DNA of 64,000 nt from Paraflavitalea soli. GTDB lineage: Bacteria > Bacteroidota > Bacteroidia > Chitinophagales > Chitinophagaceae. Below, piece after piece: positions 17,340 to 25,232 of the stretch; within the stretch, counting starts at the first letter, position 1; each line of letters opens with the position of its first letter. Position numbers and translations under genes: made by a program. The stretch spans positions 8,312,546 through 8,376,545 of the forward strand of contig NZ_CP032157.1 in assembly GCF_003555545.1 (NCBI RefSeq), read 5' to 3'. The notes under the pieces are model-generated. The model made no database searches and was not told the DNA's origin. It saw only the letters and a program-made list of their open reading frames with translations.

Positions 17340-17810
17340 TTATTTGTTTGCTACCTGCATATCACGATGTCTTTTAATAAGGTCATGTGATTCTTTCAGG
17401 GAAGATTTTTGCTTTACGATCAACTGACGGATATCCACATCCATAGTAGCATCGGATTCCAATGCTTCCTGGTAAGCTTTCTGGGCAGCATCTTCACCAA
17501 ATTCACAAGCTGCCAATACAGATTTGCGGTCCTTTCCGGCGAAAGTAGCTTTCACGCTCATCCAGGCGCGGTAGATCTTGCCGGAATTGGTGGTGCTATT
17601 GGTATCGGCGCCTCCTCCTTTCTTTTGCACTTCCTGTACGAGTTCTGCTTTATTGGCCCGGCTTTGATCGGCCATGCGGCGGAAGAGGGTCTTCAGGTCA
17701 ACGTCTATATCCTTTGTTTCGGTGATTGCTTTTTCATAACCTTCAATGCGATCATTGTTGATGCGGATCAGGTCGTTTAGCACTTCGATCAGGTCTTCAT
17801 TTGTTTGCAT
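17340..17810 (-). CDS. PA2169-type four-helix-bundle protein (DUF2383)
   Basis: 156 residues from the ATG at 17810 (an ATG at 17816 and a TTG at 17819 are alternatives). It matches the DUF2383/PA2169 pattern: NEDLIEVLNDLIRINNDRIEGYEKAI, then a helix around DVDLKTLFRRMADQSRANKAEL and a late LVKRH-like end (HDLIKRHRDMQ). Ferritin-like bundle; the YciF-type iron or stress role is inferred from family. It is the first gene of a two-gene operon with the DUF4142 lipoprotein. Confidence 0.82.
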   Translation of the reverse strand: MQTNEDLIEVLNDLIRINNDRIEGYEKAITETKDIDVDLKTLFRRMADQSRANKAELVQEVQKKGGGADTNSTTNSGKIYRAWMSVKATFAGKDRKSVLAACEFGEDAAQKAYQEALESDATMDVDIRQLIVKQKSSLKESHDLIKRHRDMQVANK

Positions 17811-18012
17811 AACCATCAATTTAATAGTTTACAGATAGTTAATGGTTTAAAAAAACAATACCAATGAAGTGATTGGAGGGGGAATGTGTTGATTTGTAGA
17901 AGGAGTTACTCGATAGCGATCGTTTTGATGGGGAATGATGGCAGTAACTCAACATAGCAGGCATACTGCCTGGCATAAGAATTTAATAACATCCTTACTA
18001 ATGCTTGCGGAT

Positions 18013-18474
18013 ATGAAAACAGGTACTATCATAAAAGAAGCTGATCATGACACGCTGCGAACATTTTATGGTTGTTTCTCCGATCTGGATCACCTGCAGG
18101 AGGAATTACATGTAGAAACAAGGTCCTATGCCAGGCTGGCCATTAATATAGCAGAAACAGCTTCGGAGTATATGATGGAACTGGCTTTGCCGGGATATAA
18201 AAAAAGCGACCTGGAATTGCTGATAGAAAACGATATGCTTATTATCCGGGGAACAGCCTCTTGTGTGCCTGAGCATTATGAAGAAGTACAGCACTTTTAT
18301 AAGAAGGAGTTTTGTGTTGAATCATTTACCCGATGTTTCCTGTTGCCGGAAGATATAGACAGGGTTACTGCCAGTCTGGAAGGGGGGATCTTGTTTATTC
18401 ATTTTATTAAAGGAGCCAGGCGGGTTTTGCCGGTAAATGGCCCCTGTTATACTGAAACAATACTTATCAATTAA
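18013..18474 (+). CDS. Small heat-shock protein, Hsp20/alpha-crystallin family
   Basis: 153 residues from the ATG at 18013; an in-frame ATG at 17935 would give 179 residues but adds an uncharacteristic His/Thr-rich leader. The alpha-crystallin domain is visible: ELALPGYKKSDLELLIENDMLIIRG, then KKEFCVESFTRCFLLPEDIDR and ASLEGGILFIHF. The normal C-terminal IxI/V-type anchor is represented by ETILIN. It prevents aggregation of unfolding proteins. Sequence is divergent from classic Hsp20 (CFLLPEDID in place of SFxLPxxVD). It is next to the DUF6496 gene. Confidence 0.82.
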   Translation: MKTGTIIKEADHDTLRTFYGCFSDLDHLQEELHVETRSYARLAINIAETASEYMMELALPGYKKSDLELLIENDMLIIRGTASCVPEHYEEVQHFYKKEFCVESFTRCFLLPEDIDRVTASLEGGILFIHFIKGARRVLPVNGPCYTETILIN

Positions 18475-18485
18475 AATGATGCTAT

Positions 18486-18797
18486 ATGGCCAGGTATTCA
18501 AAAGGTGCGCAGAAATCGGTTAAGAGTGCCATGCACCGGAAGAAGAAGGGCACTTTGAAGTCGGGTAAGGGTGGTAAGGGCGGCAAGGTGAAAAGCAGGG
18601 CGCAGGCGATTGCCATAGGATTGTCGGAGGCGCGGGAGAAAGGAGCAAAAGTGCCTGCGAAGAAGAAAGGGGCCAAGAAAAGTACTACGCGTAAGAAAGC
18701 AGCTCCTAAGAAGAAGGCGGCGCCAAAGAAAAAAGCAGCGAAGAAGGGAGGCGCCAAAAAGAAGGGTACACGGAAGAAGGCTGCCAGGAAACGGTGA
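18486..18797 (+). CDS. DUF6496 protein with histone-H1-like Lys/Ala tail
   Basis: 103 residues. The first about 57 residues form the DUF6496 pattern (MARYSKGAQKSVKSAMHRKK, VKSRAQAIAIGLSEAREKGAKVP). The rest is a low-complexity tail made of KKAA, PKKKAAPKKKAA and KKGGAKKKG, very like the C-terminal tail of histone H1. Strongly basic, so DNA or RNA binding is likely. Located 12 bp after the Hsp20 gene, probably co-transcribed. The tail shares AAPKKKAAKK with the 29-residue peptide encoded at 27285-27374. Confidence 0.82.
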   Translation: MARYSKGAQKSVKSAMHRKKKGTLKSGKGGKGGKVKSRAQAIAIGLSEAREKGAKVPAKKKGAKKSTTRKKAAPKKKAAPKKKAAKKGGAKKKGTRKKAARKR

Positions 18798-18902
18798 AGG
18801 ACAGGTAGGTTGGTAGTCGCTTTTAGGTTTTAGCTGTTAGCCCCTGGGGCGGAGTTACGACCGGGAATATTGATCTATTATTCACTATGAACATAGTTTT
18901 AT

Positions 18903-19382
18903 ATGGAACATGCCATACATCTGCAGGTTGATGGACAAGCACTGGGCGTTAAGTTAACTGAACTGGTACATCCCATTCATTGCATGTTTCATGTGGAGTT
19001 TGAAGATGGGTATGAGAATATCTTCTTTGCTGATGTTGAAAGCGGGGAATGGGTGGAGCAGGATGTTGGTTTTTCCAACCTGGCGGCTATAGTTGGCAAG
19101 AAAATAGAGCACCTCTATTTTTTTGACTGGGGGAAGAAGGAGATCAAGTGGTTTGATGAATCGGAGGATAATGGCAGGCATATTCATTTTGGCTACCACG
19201 CAGACCATACGGCGGGCTACCTGGTCTACGAGATATTTGCTCCGAACCGGCGTTATATGTTTACGCTGGTAAAATTACAAAGCCATGTGTGGCAGCTGTT
19301 CAAGATACCCGGTAGTGGTTGGGATTATAACCAGGATTATGTGCAGCAGATACCATTTATACTGGATGAGATACTTCCCTGA
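18903..19382 (+). CDS. Unknown soluble protein
   Basis: 159 residues, not recognised. Acidic and rich in aromatic residues, no signal peptide or membrane helix. Visible patterns include FHVEFEDGYENIFFADVESGEW near residue 35 (given in part: FEDGYENIFFADVESG) and YLVYEIFAPNRRYMFTLVKL, suggestive of a beta-rich fold. Coding is supported by codon use like its neighbours, by a start 105 bp after the DUF6496 gene and by the close spacing (18 bp) to the DUF4142 lipoprotein that follows. Confidence 0.6.
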   Translation: MEHAIHLQVDGQALGVKLTELVHPIHCMFHVEFEDGYENIFFADVESGEWVEQDVGFSNLAAIVGKKIEHLYFFDWGKKEIKWFDESEDNGRHIHFGYHADHTAGYLVYEIFAPNRRYMFTLVKLQSHVWQLFKIPGSGWDYNQDYVQQIPFILDEILP

Positions 19383-19400
19383 GTGCTATTATTATAAAAT

Positions 19401-19994
19401 ATGAATATGAAGTTTTTCTTTTGGATGGGAATGTTGCTGACCGCAACAGGGCTGGTGTCCTGTGGAGGAAGTGCTGTACAGGAAAAGGAAACACCGGCAG
19501 ACTCACAGATGGTGGCAGAGCATGTAGACCCCAGTACCAGGTTTCCGCAACAACTGGTGGAAACGCACACTTTACAGGATGAAGCGCAGTTTGAAGCCAA
19601 TGCCCTGCAATCGGCCGAAGAAACAATTGCGCTGGCTAACCTGGCTATCCGGAAGACTACCAAGCCTGAAGTAAAAACAATCGCCCAGAATATATTGCAG
19701 GAGCACCAGCAATTGTACCGTGACTTTCAAAAATTGCCCCACCATGGTGCTGGTGACACTACCCGAAAATTTACGGACGGCAGGCGGGAAGAACTCGAGA
19801 AGCTGAACGGGACTGATTTTAACCGGCAATGGGTTGAGAAAATGGTTACCTGGAATGCTGCTATTATCAGCCGGTATGAAACAGCCGCTGGCGCCCTGAA
19901 GGATAAAGGAACGAAAGAACTGGTCAATAAGGCGCTGCCTATTTTAAAGATACATCAGCAGCAATTGGAAACTTGCAGAACCAAACTTCAGTAG
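19401..19994 (+). CDS. DUF4142 lipoprotein (second copy)
   Basis: 197 residues. Signal peptide with lipobox GLVSC, Cys21. After a linker, the DUF4142 bundle: QSAEETIALANLAIRKTTKPEV, AQNILQEHQQLYRDF, VEKMVTWNAAIISRYE, LPILKIHQQQLE. It is a diverged paralogue of the protein at 16730-17305, 2 kb away, separated by stress genes. Function unknown. A strong terminator follows directly. The ATG six bases downstream (19407) is an equally possible start. Confidence 0.83.
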   Translation: MNMKFFFWMGMLLTATGLVSCGGSAVQEKETPADSQMVAEHVDPSTRFPQQLVETHTLQDEAQFEANALQSAEETIALANLAIRKTTKPEVKTIAQNILQEHQQLYRDFQKLPHHGAGDTTRKFTDGRREELEKLNGTDFNRQWVEKMVTWNAAIISRYETAAGALKDKGTKELVNKALPILKIHQQQLETCRTKLQ

Positions 19995-20010
19995 CTATTG
20001 AAGTTTAGGT

Positions 20011-20039
20011 AAGGACGGCCGGGAGGCCGTCCTTTTTTG
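20011..20039 (+). terminator. Intrinsic terminator after the second DUF4142 gene
   Basis: Perfect 10-bp stem AAGGACGGCC/GGCCGTCCTT (20011-20020, 20025-20034) with a 4-nt loop and a run of Ts. Confidence 0.9.
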
Positions 20040-20074
20040 TGGCATTAAGTTTATACAGTTAAAATAAAAAGAGT

Positions 20075-21622
20075 ATGCAAAGAGATGGAGCCTGTCAAAG
20101 CCTATGGCAATCCTCCGTGCCCGGTTACAAGGCCCGGGCCAGTTATATTCCTGTAGGGGTACAGGATGTAGTGATCGTTGGCGGAGGGATTACAGGAGTC
20201 AGTACAGCATTATTATTACAGAAGGCTGGTAAGCGGTGTGTTTTGGTAGAGGGAAATAATATTGGCTTTGGTACTACGGGCGGCACTACTGCGCACCTGA
20301 ATACTTTCATGGACAGCTCCTATGCGCAGATCCAACAAAAATTTTCTACGGACGATGCTGCTCTCATAGCAGCGGGCGCGCAACAGGCCATCGGGCTTAT
20401 CAAACAGCAAATTGAGGAGTATAATATACATTGCCTTTTCAGGGAATTACCCGGTTATCTTTTCTCAACAGACGAAAAGCAAAGTAAGGAATTGGATGAG
20501 ATCATCACTGCATCTCAAAAAGTGGGGGTGCAGGTGGATTATACCAACAATTCGGTGTTGCCTATTCCTTATGATAAGATTGCGCTGTTTGAAGGCCAGG
20601 CACAGTTTCATCCTTTGCAATACCTGTATGGCCTGGCAAGGGCCTTTGAAGATGCGGGCGGGGTATTGTTGCAAAACTGCCGCATGTTGCATGCAGCGGA
20701 TAACGAGACGATTGAAGTGGTTACCACCAAAGGGAATATCAAGTGCCGGCAGTTGATCTATGCTACGCATATTCCACCCGGTGTGAACCTGCTGCACTTC
20801 CGTTGTGCTCCTTACCGGAGTTACGCGATGGCGGTTCAATTAAAGAACGGGGATTATCCTGATGCTGTAGCTTATGATATGAATGATCCTTATCATTATT
20901 ACCGCACGCAGGAGGTCGATGGAAAACCTTACCTGATAGTAGGTGGGGAGGATCATAAAACAGGGCATGAGGACAATACGGAGGCCTGTTTCCGGCGGTT
21001 GGAAAGTCATATACGGACCTTCTTTGAAGTATCAGCCGTAAGTTATAAATGGTCTTCGCAGTATTATGAGCCTACAGACGGGCTTCCTTATATTGGTCAT
21101 TTGCCGGGGCATCCGGGGAATATTTATGTAGCTACTGGCTTCGGGGGTAATGGTATGATCTATGGTACGCTGGCTGCTATATTGTTCCGCGATCTGCTGG
21201 TAAATGGAGCAAGCCCGCTGGAAGAATTGCTGGATCCTAACCGGATCAAACCGGTAGCCGGATTTGCCAATTTTGTAAAAGAAGCGGCTGATGTGGTGGG
21301 CAAACTGGTAGGTGGGTTGTTTCCGGAAGAGAAGTTGCCCTCGCTGGCGGATATTGCTTTGGAAGAAGGGCGAATTGTGGAATTTGAAGGAAAGAAAATG
21401 GGTATTTATAAAGATGAGCGCGGCAAAATATATGCTATTGATCCTGGCTGTACGCATATTAAGTGTACGGTGCAATGGAATGGAGCAGAAAAAACATGGG
21501 ACTGTCCCTGTCACGGATCCCGGTTCTCGTATACGGGGGAAGTGTTAACAGGCCCTGCCCGTATGAACCTGGCTGTTTATGATGTGAAGATGGGTAAGGC
21601 TATAAGCAAAAACGAATGGTAA
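20075..21622 (+). CDS. FAD-dependent oxidoreductase fused to a Rieske [2Fe-2S] domain
   Basis: 515 residues. Residues 30-400 are a DAO-family oxidoreductase with VIVGGGITG (33-41) and closing motif GFGGNGMIYGTLAA. After a linker helix (FVKEAADVVGKLV) comes a C-terminal Rieske domain with all ligands: Cys459 and His461 in CTHIKC, and Cys477 and His480 in CPCHG. Electrons probably pass between FAD and the iron-sulfur cluster. Members of this fusion family are found in Bacteroidetes and Bacillus; substrate unknown. Monocistronic, with its own terminator upstream belonging to the previous gene. Paralogue without Rieske at 13715-14935. Confidence 0.92.
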   Translation: MQRDGACQSLWQSSVPGYKARASYIPVGVQDVVIVGGGITGVSTALLLQKAGKRCVLVEGNNIGFGTTGGTTAHLNTFMDSSYAQIQQKFSTDDAALIAAGAQQAIGLIKQQIEEYNIHCLFRELPGYLFSTDEKQSKELDEIITASQKVGVQVDYTNNSVLPIPYDKIALFEGQAQFHPLQYLYGLARAFEDAGGVLLQNCRMLHAADNETIEVVTTKGNIKCRQLIYATHIPPGVNLLHFRCAPYRSYAMAVQLKNGDYPDAVAYDMNDPYHYYRTQEVDGKPYLIVGGEDHKTGHEDNTEACFRRLESHIRTFFEVSAVSYKWSSQYYEPTDGLPYIGHLPGHPGNIYVATGFGGNGMIYGTLAAILFRDLLVNGASPLEELLDPNRIKPVAGFANFVKEAADVVGKLVGGLFPEEKLPSLADIALEEGRIVEFEGKKMGIYKDERGKIYAIDPGCTHIKCTVQWNGAEKTWDCPCHGSRFSYTGEVLTGPARMNLAVYDVKMGKAISKNEW

Positions 21623-21704
21623 ATGGAGGCCATTCACCATTCGTTGCTACTTTAGATTGCCAATCACCGCAACAGCTTTGCCTCTGTTGCCCGTTATTTT
21701 GATC

Positions 21705-22757
21705 TTATTCTTTGATGATCTTTACGGTACCGGTTTGGGTACCCTTCAGGACCACGTTGTAATTGCCTGCCGGGTGGCGACTGATGTTCCATTCAATGGT
21801 GTTGACACCTTCCCGGGTGGTAATCTTCTTTCGCTCTACTATTTTTCCCGCCTGATCGAGCAAGTTTAATTCCAGTTGTCCGCTGGCTGTGGCAGGCAGT
21901 GAAAGGGTAAACTTATCCCTGACGGGATTGGGATATACCTGCATGGCTGCTGAGGGGGGAGGGCCTGCCAATGTATAGCGGTGCAGTTGATCCAGCTTGT
22001 TTTTGATGAGCCAGTTGCCGGCTGGGTTACTATTGTCTTTACCGGCAGACTTCCAGGCATATCCTTCTGTGGCGAAAAGGGTGAGTTCACTTTCATTGCC
22101 TTTCAGCTCTGCATCGAGGTAATGGAATTGAAGGCTGGCGTTGAGGTTTTTATTGAACGCAGGCGCTATATCGAAGTACCGGTTGGTGGTGGCGGTACCT
22201 GAACCCTGCACCAATAATTCATGGCCCCGTGTGATAACTGTTTCACCCAGGTTGGCGGCGCTGGTAATGGATACGCCGATATTGCCTGGATTGGCATTTT
22301 GCGGGGCCTGGAGGAAGGCTGTTCGTGTTATAGCGCCTCCCTGTTTACCGATGATCCTTGATGTGTTTCTTTCGCCAATAATATTACCGGAATGAGCGAG
22401 GTCTAATGTGTAATGGTCCAATTGGAGGTTGCCCCGGTTGAGGTAAAGGTTGCCGGTAACGGCAATGTTGTGCTCCAACTGTACATCCTGGTTGATGGCC
22501 AACTGGTAAAAGCTGGTGTTACTGCTGCCGTTGATCAGTACAGGCCTGGTGTTGTTGCTATCGGTAAAGGTGACGGTACTGGCGGCTGCTTTGAAATTGC
22601 CATTGTTGGTAAGGCCCAGGCTGCGAAAGACGAGGTGGGGCGCTCCGGTGGCTGTGACATAGAGGCCCGGTGAAATGGATACCTGCTGTGCCTGGATGTG
22701 GGCGGTAGTGCCCAGCAAGAGCAGGAGCAGGCTGCCCAAAGTATGAATAGGTTTCAT
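21705..22757 (-). CDS. Secreted protein with type IX secretion sorting domain
   Basis: 350 residues. Signal peptide (LGSLLLLLLGTTAHIQAQ) and a C-terminal T9SS type A domain starting YPNPVRDKFTLSLP, with the internal GQLELNLLDQAGKIV strand and the end PAGNYNVVLKGT...KIIKE. The middle is beta-rich with asparagine and threonine (NLYLNRGNLQLDHYTLDL), like a small parallel beta-helix. It should cross the outer membrane through T9SS and be attached to the surface or released. Ligand unknown. 25 bp downstream of the S74 protein on the same strand, so the two may form one surface-structure operon. Confidence 0.87.
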   Translation of the reverse strand: MKPIHTLGSLLLLLLGTTAHIQAQQVSISPGLYVTATGAPHLVFRSLGLTNNGNFKAAASTVTFTDSNNTRPVLINGSSNTSFYQLAINQDVQLEHNIAVTGNLYLNRGNLQLDHYTLDLAHSGNIIGERNTSRIIGKQGGAITRTAFLQAPQNANPGNIGVSITSAANLGETVITRGHELLVQGSGTATTNRYFDIAPAFNKNLNASLQFHYLDAELKGNESELTLFATEGYAWKSAGKDNSNPAGNWLIKNKLDQLHRYTLAGPPPSAAMQVYPNPVRDKFTLSLPATASGQLELNLLDQAGKIVERKKITTREGVNTIEWNISRHPAGNYNVVLKGTQTGTVKIIKE

Positions 22758-22782
22758 AATGAATAGCGTGGGTGATGAATGA

Positions 22783-24924
22783 TTATTTAGAAGCCTTCAG
22801 TAGTTGCAGTAATTCTTCTACCTGCTTTTCGAGACGGCTGATCCTGCTTTGTTCATCGTTATTCTTTTGTTGGAGCTTTTCTATGATCTTTTGTTGTTCC
22901 TGTACTGCTTTTACGAGTGGTACCACAAAGGCATCATAGCTGAGGCTGTAATGATCTTTTTCGGTGCGTGGTTTGATGATGCCGCTGAAGTTGTAGCCAC
23001 TGTTGTTGGCTGCTTTCTCCACTTCCTGGGCTATAAAGCCGCTGCGGCGCATGAGGGTAGCTTCATCATAGGAAGCCTGTATGGCATTACTGGTTTGTGT
23101 GGCATTGTCATTCTGGCTGGTGTACTGTGCATCGAACCGTTTTACATCGAACTGGTAAGTAACGGGGCGCAGCTGCAAAATGAAATCCAATCCTTTCACA
23201 TCGTCCTGTACTTTGAATTTATAACGACCATCGGAAGGGGTGGTAAAAGGCACCTGACCTTCTATGACGGTGACTGCGGCATTGCCGATGCGTACTTTAT
23301 TGGAGGCATCTACGATGGCGTTGGCGCCAATTGCGGTAGCATTGGTAATGGGTGTATACAGGATGACGTCGGCATGATAACCAATGGCAGTATTGAGGGT
23401 GCCGTTGGTATTCTGGTAAAGGGCCTGCATTCCGACGGCGGTATTGTAATCGCCGTTGGATTGAAAGAGTGATCTGTAACCAACCGCAGTATTGTCGCTG
23501 CCGGTCCCATTGAGACCAAGGGCCTCATACCCGACGCTGGCGTTGCGGTAGCCGCTGGTATTTAATCCTGAAGCATGAAAACCCAGGGCGGTATTTTCAG
23601 CGCCGGTGGTATTGGACATCATGGCCACCATGCCGACAGCGGTATTGAAAGTGCCGGTTGAATTGTTGTTCATGGAGTGCCAGCCAAGGGATGTATTGTA
23701 GGCACCAGTGGTATTGCGCTTTAGTGCTTCATTGCCCAGAGCGGTATTGTAGGATCCGGATTGGTTGTCCTGTAAGGCGCTGAGGCCGATGGCGGTATTT
23801 TCATCTCCGTGATTGTCATACAAGGCGTAATAACCCAGGGCTGTATTGGCATTGCCGGTATTGTTGCGGAGTGTTTCATAACCGATACCGGTGTTGGCTG
23901 AACCGGTAGAGTTCTGCATGGCTTTGTAGCCATTGGCGGTGTTGAATAAACCGGTGTTATTGAGGTACAGTGATTGGTGGCCGGTAGCTGTATTGCCTGC
24001 ACCGGTGGTATTGTAGTACAATGCCTGGAAACCATAGGCGGTGCTGCCATCGCCGGTGGTATTGGAGTAAAGAGCCTGGTAGCCGGTAGCTACGTTTTCG
24101 GATCCGGTGGTATTCTGGTAAAGGGACTGGTAACCACCGGCGGTATTTTTACTACCGGTAGTATTCTCATAAAGGGCGGCGGCACCCAGCGCGGTATTCC
24201 TGTTGCCATCGGTGGTCTTGTACAATGATATATGGCCCATGGCTGTGTTGCTGTAGCCGCCGGTGTTGTCGTGCAGGGCGCCTGAACCGGTGGCTGCATT
24301 GGCGTAACCGGTGAGGTTGTTGTATAAAGTGGCCTCACCGAAAGCTGTATTGGAAATGCCTTCTTTGTTGGAATACAATGCCTGAAAACCGGTGGCGGTA
24401 TTGGCAAAGCCGGTGGTGACGTTGTACAGGGATAAGTTACCCAATGCGGTATTGTTGTAACCGGTGGTGAGGAATTTTCCGGTGTTGTATCCCCATGTTG
24501 CATTGTTATTGTGCTGATCGAGGAGGCCGGAAGGCTGGTTGTTGACACGGATGTGCAGGTGTACATCATCCAGGGTGCCGAGGAAGTTGGTGCTATCGGT
24601 GCCGCTATTGCCGGATAACAACCAGGGATCGCCGGGGGCAGACAGGGAAGATGCTGCGGTAGCGATGCTTTGCCATTGCTGGCCGGTGTGGTACCAGAAT
24701 GACCGGGTAGTGGTATCGTATACCAACAGACCCTGGGTAGGAGGAATGTGTGTGCGCGCTGCTGAGCTCATGCGTGGAATGAGGACGCCCTTGTTGCCGG
24801 ACTTTACATCTAATATGGCATTGGGGTTGGGTAATGATCCATCTGCATTGATGGCGAGATTCTGAGCATAGCCCGTGAGGAATAATGCCAGGCAGCATAA
24901 GGTGCCGAGGAGATTTTTTTTCAT
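22783..24924 (-). CDS. Repeat-rich surface protein with S74 chaperone (tail-fibre) C-terminus
   Basis: 713 residues. Signal peptide (LGTLCCLALFLTGYAQ), an N-terminal segment typical of Bacteroidetes tail-fibre-domain proteins (NAILDVKSGNKGVLIPRMSSA), then roughly 25 tandem copies of a 14-15-residue unit NTA.G..AL..NTTG, resembling the head repeats of trimeric YadA-like adhesins. It ends with a peptidase S74 intramolecular chaperone (SDGRYK, LRPVTYQFD, GFIAQEVEKA, YDAFVVPLVKAVQE) and a coiled coil. S74 domains trimerise beta-helical shafts and cut themselves off at the Ser of SD.R.K; Ser and Lys are both present here. Likely a trimeric surface fibre. Confidence 0.88.
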   Translation of the reverse strand: MKKNLLGTLCCLALFLTGYAQNLAINADGSLPNPNAILDVKSGNKGVLIPRMSSAARTHIPPTQGLLVYDTTTRSFWYHTGQQWQSIATAASSLSAPGDPWLLSGNSGTDSTNFLGTLDDVHLHIRVNNQPSGLLDQHNNNATWGYNTGKFLTTGYNNTALGNLSLYNVTTGFANTATGFQALYSNKEGISNTAFGEATLYNNLTGYANAATGSGALHDNTGGYSNTAMGHISLYKTTDGNRNTALGAAALYENTTGSKNTAGGYQSLYQNTTGSENVATGYQALYSNTTGDGSTAYGFQALYYNTTGAGNTATGHQSLYLNNTGLFNTANGYKAMQNSTGSANTGIGYETLRNNTGNANTALGYYALYDNHGDENTAIGLSALQDNQSGSYNTALGNEALKRNTTGAYNTSLGWHSMNNNSTGTFNTAVGMVAMMSNTTGAENTALGFHASGLNTSGYRNASVGYEALGLNGTGSDNTAVGYRSLFQSNGDYNTAVGMQALYQNTNGTLNTAIGYHADVILYTPITNATAIGANAIVDASNKVRIGNAAVTVIEGQVPFTTPSDGRYKFKVQDDVKGLDFILQLRPVTYQFDVKRFDAQYTSQNDNATQTSNAIQASYDEATLMRRSGFIAQEVEKAANNSGYNFSGIIKPRTEKDHYSLSYDAFVVPLVKAVQEQQKIIEKLQQKNNDEQSRISRLEKQVEELLQLLKASK
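23330..24480 (-). repeat. Coding repeat array (NTAxG head repeats)
   Basis: DNA-level signature of the 42-48-bp coding units inside the S74 protein. Units are similar in protein but diverged in DNA, so the array looks old and not recently expanded. Not a CRISPR: unit boundaries are in frame and there are no constant repeats. Confidence 0.8.
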
Positions 24925-25232
24925 AGACCAAGTTGTGTTTAGCGTTTATGATTTTAAATACAGGCATTTCACCAGGGCAGGAGTATGCGTATGGGCATGA
25001 AGGTCTTTCATGAGGAAGGTGGGTGCCTGCACAGGGGGGATATTAATGGCGGTAACGTGTCGTAGGGTTGACCGCTTGCTCGAAAGTTTGAGAGGAGTGA
25101 GGTATAAAAGTATTTAATTCACTTTATAAGATAACGCGTATAAGTACGCTAATTGATAGCGAGTTGTGGTTTTTAATCTGCTATTAATTTATTACCCGAT
25201 CGTATAGTTGTAATCTATAATGTTATGCGGCA
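24925..25232. other. Intergenic, nothing recognised
   Basis: About 308 bp between the divergent-in-role but same-strand S74 gene and the PolX-like gene. The right half is AT-rich. No ORF, hairpin terminator, tandem repeat or convincing promoter was seen; it must contain the S74 gene promoter. Confidence 0.5.

Noticed and set aside
23330-24480. Possible CRISPR or VNTR array
   Set aside because: Periodicity is codon-based and diverged; it encodes protein head repeats.
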